Shown here in pieces: positions 60,585 to 64,000 of a stretch of 64,000 nucleotides of DNA; positions within the stretch are counted from its first letter, which is position 1, and the number at the start of each line of letters is the position of its first letter. The position numbers were made by a program, and so were the translations under genes. The notes under the pieces were generated by a model, which was not told the DNA's origin, did no database searches, and saw only the letters and a program-made list of their open reading frames with translations. Origin of the DNA: a virus; the IMG/VR virus record IMGVR_UViG_3300020579_000008, positions 1 through 64,000 of that record. One strand, written 5' to 3'.

Positions 60585-61359
60585 ACCATTTATCCCAATC
60601 TTTTCTCCAATCAGTACCGGTAGGAATTTCCCATCCACTTGATGATCCCCCTTTGCTTTCGCTATATACCACTACGGGGTGTCCGAGCTTATCTGCCCAT
60701 TCTTGCCCAAGTTTCTTTAGCCTGTTAAACGAACCAATTACAGGCTCGGTATCTGCGTGGAAGATGCCATGAAACTCTTGTACACCTGAGTACGAATTTG
60801 GTTTATGCTTGTAGATTCTATTCTTTGCCACGCAGCCATATGTCCGCGACGTATTACGTACGTCTACACCAGTTGCGGCGTACATTGCGTCTGAACTAGA
60901 ATGCCAAGGACCTTTCGCGGCGTACGTCGTACCGTCTTCTAAGGTAAAGTGCAATGTTGAACCGCCGTAACCATCGGATTTCAAGTCCTTCGGATCGTGG
61001 AAGTGTACCTGCTCTGCCGGAGTCTCGGAGTTAATCGGGTACAGCCACACGTGGCCTTTTTTATCTACCAATTTGCGGTAGATAAATTTTGTTGCTTCCC
61101 CGGCCCCAGAGAACATCTGGTACGGTTTGTCTACGACAAATATATCACCATCTAGGCCAACTTTTGTCGGGGGATCGGGCTTGTCTTTACCAAAGACACT
61201 ATCTTGGCACTTCTGGCACATGCCGCTGATTTCAAACTCCCGTTTGCTTAACGCGTTCCTGAATTTTCCTATAGGTTTACTACAAATTGGGCACCTGCCC
61301 ATATCAATGGCTTTTAGTTCTTCTCCAAACCCCGCCGCCTCCATAATCGTCCTATTCAT
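60562..61359 (-). CDS. hypothetical protein with N-terminal zinc finger (265 aa)
   Basis: Two CxxC pairs (CPICSKPIG and CQKCQD) form a zinc ribbon in the first 55 residues. The rest is aromatic and polar (KDLKSDGYGGSTLHFTLEDGTTYAAKGPWHSSSDAMY), with HGIFHADTEPVIGSFNRLKKLGQEWADKLGHPVVVYS near the end. Its 3' end overlaps the convergent protease gene by 23 bases. It starts in the stop of the RlpA-like gene. No family is recognised. Confidence 0.55.
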   Translation of the reverse strand: MNRTIMEAAGFGEELKAIDMGRCPICSKPIGKFRNALSKREFEISGMCQKCQDSVFGKDKPDPPTKVGLDGDIFVVDKPYQMFSGAGEATKFIYRKLVDKKGHVWLYPINSETPAEQVHFHDPKDLKSDGYGGSTLHFTLEDGTTYAAKGPWHSSSDAMYAATGVDVRNTSRTYGCVAKNRIYKHKPNSYSGVQEFHGIFHADTEPVIGSFNRLKKLGQEWADKLGHPVVVYSESKGGSSSGWEIPTGTDWRKDWDKWFKERPAL

Positions 61360-61757
61360 TGTCCCTCCACAGGAATAATTTCAACCCAGGCAATTCCTAC
61401 CTTACGTATCCCCAAAATCGTGGCTGCTCGTTCGGATAAATCTAAAATTCGGCCACTTACAGACGGCCCCCTATCGTTTACTCGTACTGTCACGGATGTC
61501 CCGCCTTTAGGGTATTTGACTAACAGCATTGCACCGTATTTATAGTGCCTAGAAGCGCACGTGAGGGCATCCGGGTCGAATACCTCGCCGTACGCCGTAC
61601 GTTTGCCTTTGAATTTAACCCCATAATAGCTAGCTACACCCTTGGTACTCGCCTGGCGTCCGCTTGGTTTTCCTAAGCAGAGCGTAGCGAGTGCTAGGAG
61701 CGTAGCGAGGAGAATTGCCAGTGGTATGACTAGGGGAGTGCCAAGCGAGCGCTTCAT
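61356..61757 (-). CDS. RlpA-like double-psi beta-barrel protein with signal/TM segment
   Basis: 133 residues from ATG 61755-61757, which overlaps the upstream stop (ATGA). The N-terminal hydrophobic segment (LVIPLAILLATLLALATLCLG) is a signal peptide or anchor. GVASYYGVKFKGKRTAYGEVFD, LTCASRHYKYGAMLLVKYP and VTVRVNDRGPSVSGRILDLSERAATIL are the RlpA blocks, with the conserved His position replaced by Tyr in part of the motif. Family members bind or cleave naked glycan strands. The 11-nt repeat encodes part of the linker (SGRQAST). Confidence 0.82.
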   Translation of the reverse strand: MKRSLGTPLVIPLAILLATLLALATLCLGKPSGRQASTKGVASYYGVKFKGKRTAYGEVFDPDALTCASRHYKYGAMLLVKYPKGGTSVTVRVNDRGPSVSGRILDLSERAATILGIRKVGIAWVEIIPVEGQ

Positions 61758-61900
61758 TGGCTGAATAAATATGCTAAGGCCCAAAGCATAGCGGTCCATG
61801 GCCACACTCTACTTACTGGTACGCCTCCGCATACAGTAATGAGGCCACCAATAAAACAAGTAAACACCCCAACAGTACCAATAACAACTCTAAGTTTCAT
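61754..61900 (-). CDS. small two-TM membrane protein (48 aa)
   Basis: ATG 61898-61900 to TGA 61754-61756. Two hydrophobic stretches (VVIGTVGVFTCFIGGLITV and AMLWALAYLF) flank a short VSRVWPW turn. It overlaps both neighbours. A small two-TM protein next to an exported wall-active protein could be a holin-like factor; this is inference. Confidence 0.5.
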   Translation of the reverse strand: MKLRVVIGTVGVFTCFIGGLITVCGGVPVSRVWPWTAMLWALAYLFSQ

Positions 61901-62144
61901 TTGAATTCTCCTTTGGTGGTTCCGGTAATTCATTGATAGTTTTAATATCTGGTTGTGCGTCGTACTCGATGGTTAGATAATACCACAAAAGCTTTATGGC
62001 GTGTTCCAATTCTACCTTCTGCTGCTCTTCCCCCGATGTTAGTTTTCCTCTGCTCAAAATTTCCAAGCCTGCTGACCAGATGTCGTATAACTCCATGAGG
62101 TGGTCCTGCCTAGTCCCGACATCCGCCATGGAAATTAGGGGCAT
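61890..62144 (-). CDS. small helical protein (84 aa)
   Basis: Charged helices (HLMELYDIWSAGLEIL, EEQQKVELEHAIKLLWYYL) with an acidic Pro-rich end. It overlaps both neighbours by about 10 bases within the - strand operon. No family is recognised. Confidence 0.55.
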   Translation of the reverse strand: MPLISMADVGTRQDHLMELYDIWSAGLEILSRGKLTSGEEQQKVELEHAIKLLWYYLTIEYDAQPDIKTINELPEPPKENSNET

Positions 62145-62347
62145 AATGTGCTTCCCATTTCTCGTAAATCTTTAAGAATTTTTCGAACACGCCGTTCTTT
62201 TGCGGCACCCATTCCCATAGGCATACCGTTAGCGGTATTAAGACAAGGCTGTTTATTCTCCCGAACTACAAGAACTTCTGCTAGTAACCTTTTAAGCAAT
62301 TTATTTTCGTAAAACAAGCTTGCGCAGTCGTGACAATAAATTGCCAT
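62135..62347 (-). CDS. small protein with CHDC motif (70 aa)
   Basis: Begins MAIYCHDCASLFYENKLLKRLLAEVL: one CxxC near the start followed by a helix, and a basic middle (AAKERRVRKILKDL). Its start directly follows the stop of the gene upstream in the operon. Role unknown. Confidence 0.5.
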   Translation of the reverse strand: MAIYCHDCASLFYENKLLKRLLAEVLVVRENKQPCLNTANGMPMGMGAAKERRVRKILKDLREMGSTLCP

Positions 62348-62596
62348 CTATGTCTCCTTTGCGACTTTCTTAACAAGTAGCGTGACGTTTACGCGAAGTT
62401 GTTTTAGGAGGGATTCCAAGAGGTCGTAGCGGTCTTGGAGATGTTGGTGCTCCTCTCGCGCCTGCTTAAGCCTTGATTCTGCTCCTTCATACTGCATCCA
62501 GGCGGCGTTTCTCGATGCTTTTTCCATGTAAAACTGCTTTGCCAATTCGTCCTTTTCTTCATTGGTTACCTTTGCAAGTTTCTTATAGTTGAACAT
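62348..62596 (-). CDS. coiled-coil protein (82 aa)
   Basis: One long charged helix (EEKDELAKQFYMEKAS..GAESRLKQAREEHQHLQDRYDLLESLL). The start overlaps the end of the HNH gene by 14 bases, the same insertion pattern as other endonucleases here. Function unknown. Confidence 0.55.
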   Translation of the reverse strand: MFNYKKLAKVTNEEKDELAKQFYMEKASRNAAWMQYEGAESRLKQAREEHQHLQDRYDLLESLLKQLRVNVTLLVKKVAKET

Positions 62597-63137
62597 TTGG
62601 TACCTCCTGATTAACTGACAATCTGTAAAGTTTTAGTGCTGCGGCCATTGCTTTCCATTCCCCATATGTATACCTGGCACCTTTTCCTCCATTACAGTCC
62701 TTACAACATACAACACAATTGTCTACTGTGTATCCTATATCATTATCTGTTCTATCAAGGTTATACCTACAACTTTTTGCCCCGTATTCCTTGAAAATCA
62801 CCGCAGAATCACAATAATGACAAATTGGATTAGAAGCAAAATTCACAAAGTCTTCGTACGTTATAGCAACTTCTCTAGTTGAAACTCTTGCGGCTCTAAG
62901 AAATAAATTGTAAAGAGCCTCATAAGGCCTACTGCGAAGATTAATGTTCTTTTTACAACCACAGCTTTTGGTGTCACCGGCCCTTAACGAGCCGCCAGAG
63001 ACAGTGTGCTTATTTCCGCATACGCATATTACGTCCCATTTTGTTCTATACCCATCTTTGTTTTTCGCTTCAGATCGCCCAACTACCGTCCAAAATCCGA
63101 AGATTTTCCCTTCAAGTTCAGTGTATTTGCCTTGCAC
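62583..63137 (-). CDS. HNH endonuclease with N-terminal zinc-ribbon domain
   Basis: 184 residues from GTG 63135-63137. GKIFGFWTVVGRSEAKN and CVCGNKHTVSGGSLRAGDTKSCGC are the same N-terminal domain as in the 18481 and 55608 proteins. CHYCDSAVIF, YNLDRTDNDIGYTVDNCVVCCKDCNGGKG form the HNH core (LDRxxNDxGYtxxNCvxCCxxCN). It overlaps both neighbours and has no separate leader. It is the only endonuclease gene on the - strand in the window. Confidence 0.85.
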   Translation of the reverse strand: MQGKYTELEGKIFGFWTVVGRSEAKNKDGYRTKWDVICVCGNKHTVSGGSLRAGDTKSCGCKKNINLRSRPYEALYNLFLRAARVSTREVAITYEDFVNFASNPICHYCDSAVIFKEYGAKSCRYNLDRTDNDIGYTVDNCVVCCKDCNGGKGARYTYGEWKAMAAALKLYRLSVNQEVPNVQL

Positions 63138-63385
63138 TCTTCCGCCTTTCTCACAGTTACTTTACAAAGTTCATTACAATTTGAGCAGCGCCAACCGCCC
63201 AAACCCTTCCATTCCGGCGTCTTGCCGTCCTTACCGTTTCCTACACGCCCGCATGGTTGTTTCGTGGCCTGGACCTTACAACAAACAGATTGGTAGTAGT
63301 TCACAGGGCCGGTTTTGACTTTTACTGGCTTGGGCTTGTTGCTCGATTTTTCTGCGTATCGGCTTTTGCCTTTGGTTTTGCTCAC
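63083..63385 (-). CDS. small basic zinc-ribbon-like protein (100 aa)
   Basis: GTG start at 63383-63385 in a GTGA overlap with the HD-domain gene. Lys-rich N-terminus, then VCCKVQATKQPC and WRCSNCNELCKV, which could form a zinc ribbon. The last 18 residues overlap the HNH gene and may have been changed by its insertion. Role unknown. Confidence 0.55.
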   Translation of the reverse strand: MSKTKGKSRYAEKSSNKPKPVKVKTGPVNYYQSVCCKVQATKQPCGRVGNGKDGKTPEWKGLGGWRCSNCNELCKVTVRKAEECKANTLNLKGKSSDFGR

Positions 63386-63966
63386 GCCGCACCTCTAGTA
63401 GACAGCCTATAGAAAGTCCGGGTATTTGTCAACTCATAAAAACGCATCAAAAATATACGCTTGGCTTCCTCCGGGGTCCACGGCACGATTTTCTCTGGCA
63501 AAGGCTCAATGTCCATGAACGGTTCACCCCAAAGCAAATCTCTCTGCTCTGTAATAAGAAGCCTGTTGTCTGCATCTTTGACTTCGGCGGGCTCTTCAAA
63601 TGGCAATTCGAAGTGCTCCATAATAGCATCTAAGCCCTGCCTTTCATATATACGGTATGTTTCCATACCAACGCTGTGCTTGAGGGGCCGGGAAATATCC
63701 CCTAGGAAGGCCTCCGCGCTATCATGAAGCAAAGCTCGTAACTGGTTTTCTGGAGAACAAAGATAAGACACGCGTACGCTGTGCTCTGCCACGCTATAAA
63801 ACTTAGAACAGTGGCCCGTAAACCTACAAATGTTGCTTAGACTATTTGCAATGTCTTCTATACTTATCTCCTCAGCAAGTGGCCAGCCAAAATAGTACTT
63901 TTTACGCCAAAAAGTATAGATATGGGGCAGAGATTTTCTTGGTGTGTAGGTCACCGCTCTGTCCAA
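63382..63966 (-). CDS. HD-domain nucleotidase (YfbR-like 5'-deoxynucleotidase)
   Basis: 194 residues if started at TTG 63964-63966; GTG 63952-63954 (reading MTYTPRKSLPHIYTF) is a likelier alternative. RFTGHCSKFYSVAEHSVRVSYL, ALLHDSAEAFLGDISRPLK and VKDADNRLLITEQRDLLW hold the H...HD...D metal ligands of YfbR-type phosphohydrolases. It would hydrolyse dNMPs and so bias the nucleotide pool, opposite in direction to the dNMP kinase at 59166. First gene of the visible - strand operon; its promoter lies to the right. Confidence 0.85.
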   Translation of the reverse strand: MDRAVTYTPRKSLPHIYTFWRKKYYFGWPLAEEISIEDIANSLSNICRFTGHCSKFYSVAEHSVRVSYLCSPENQLRALLHDSAEAFLGDISRPLKHSVGMETYRIYERQGLDAIMEHFELPFEEPAEVKDADNRLLITEQRDLLWGEPFMDIEPLPEKIVPWTPEEAKRIFLMRFYELTNTRTFYRLSTRGAA

Positions 63967-64000
63967 TCTTCTGGATCGGTGTCAATTACAATGTGACCGA

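Overview
The window is part of a tailed-phage genome. It carries a head module in canonical order (portal, scaffold-like protein, major capsid protein), a lysis module, a long run of tail, spike and fibre genes, and the start of a nucleotide/DNA-metabolism region. There is no tape-measure, sheath or tube gene. The large portal, the adaptor-sized protein, two large internal-virion-like proteins and the hub/nozzle-like 1,421-residue protein fit a short-tailed (podovirus-like) particle; this is inference. A lipobox protein, Sec signal peptides, an RlpA-like protein and a sigma70-type promoter suggest a Gram-negative host. The ice-binding-type domain hints at a cold or soil habitat, but the host cannot be named from this window.

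Layout, + strand: 2-2153 small proteins; 2166-6953 portal, histidine-phosphatase-like protein and scaffold; 6992-8644 small paralogous beta proteins, a basic protein and a GGQ release-factor-like protein; 8781-9410 GIY-YIG endonuclease; 9468-11737 major capsid gene split by four compact group I introns; 11869-14181 EndoVII-type endonuclease, acetyltransferase-like and small proteins; 14178-16576 HELLE-motif protein, GH24 lysozyme, membrane protein and lipoprotein; 16605-21961 glycosyltransferase, GroES-like co-chaperonin, HNH and connector genes, with a strong terminator at 21082-21114; 21965-28059 spikes, glutaredoxin-like protein and fibres; 28060-31459 a four-gene sugar cluster; 31510-39378 a duplicated virion domain (one copy fused to a DUF3494 ice-binding-type domain), an endonuclease, a fifth group I intron and a tail gene cut in two by a Hint (intein-like) module; 39458-44131 fibre-anchor and collagen-like genes with a GIY-YIG and an HNH gene; 44131-49071 internal-virion-like proteins; 49109-58302 fibres and exported beta-helix-type proteins. 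A promoter at 58317 starts an exonuclease, dNMP kinase and membrane-protease group. A tightly overlapping - strand operon (63966 to 60562) converges on it.

The most striking theme is mobile RNA and endonucleases: five group I introns and eight homing-type endonuclease genes in 64 kb. Five of the endonuclease genes (two GIY-YIG, two EndoVII-type, one HNH-type) have 5' leaders with different sequences but the same topology: a stem 1 hairpin whose loop side pairs with a downstream segment that contains or abuts the Shine-Dalgarno sequence. This gives an H-type pseudoknot or two mutually exclusive hairpins. The three endonuclease genes that overlap the preceding gene lack it. I consider this the best candidate for an undescribed regulatory element. 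Other notable items are the Hint-split tail protein, the virion-linked ice-binding domain, start-stop mini-ORFs near the GGQ protein, and a dispersed 11-nt repeat (consensus ARGCGAGTGCC). All family calls come from reading motifs; no database or folding program was run.
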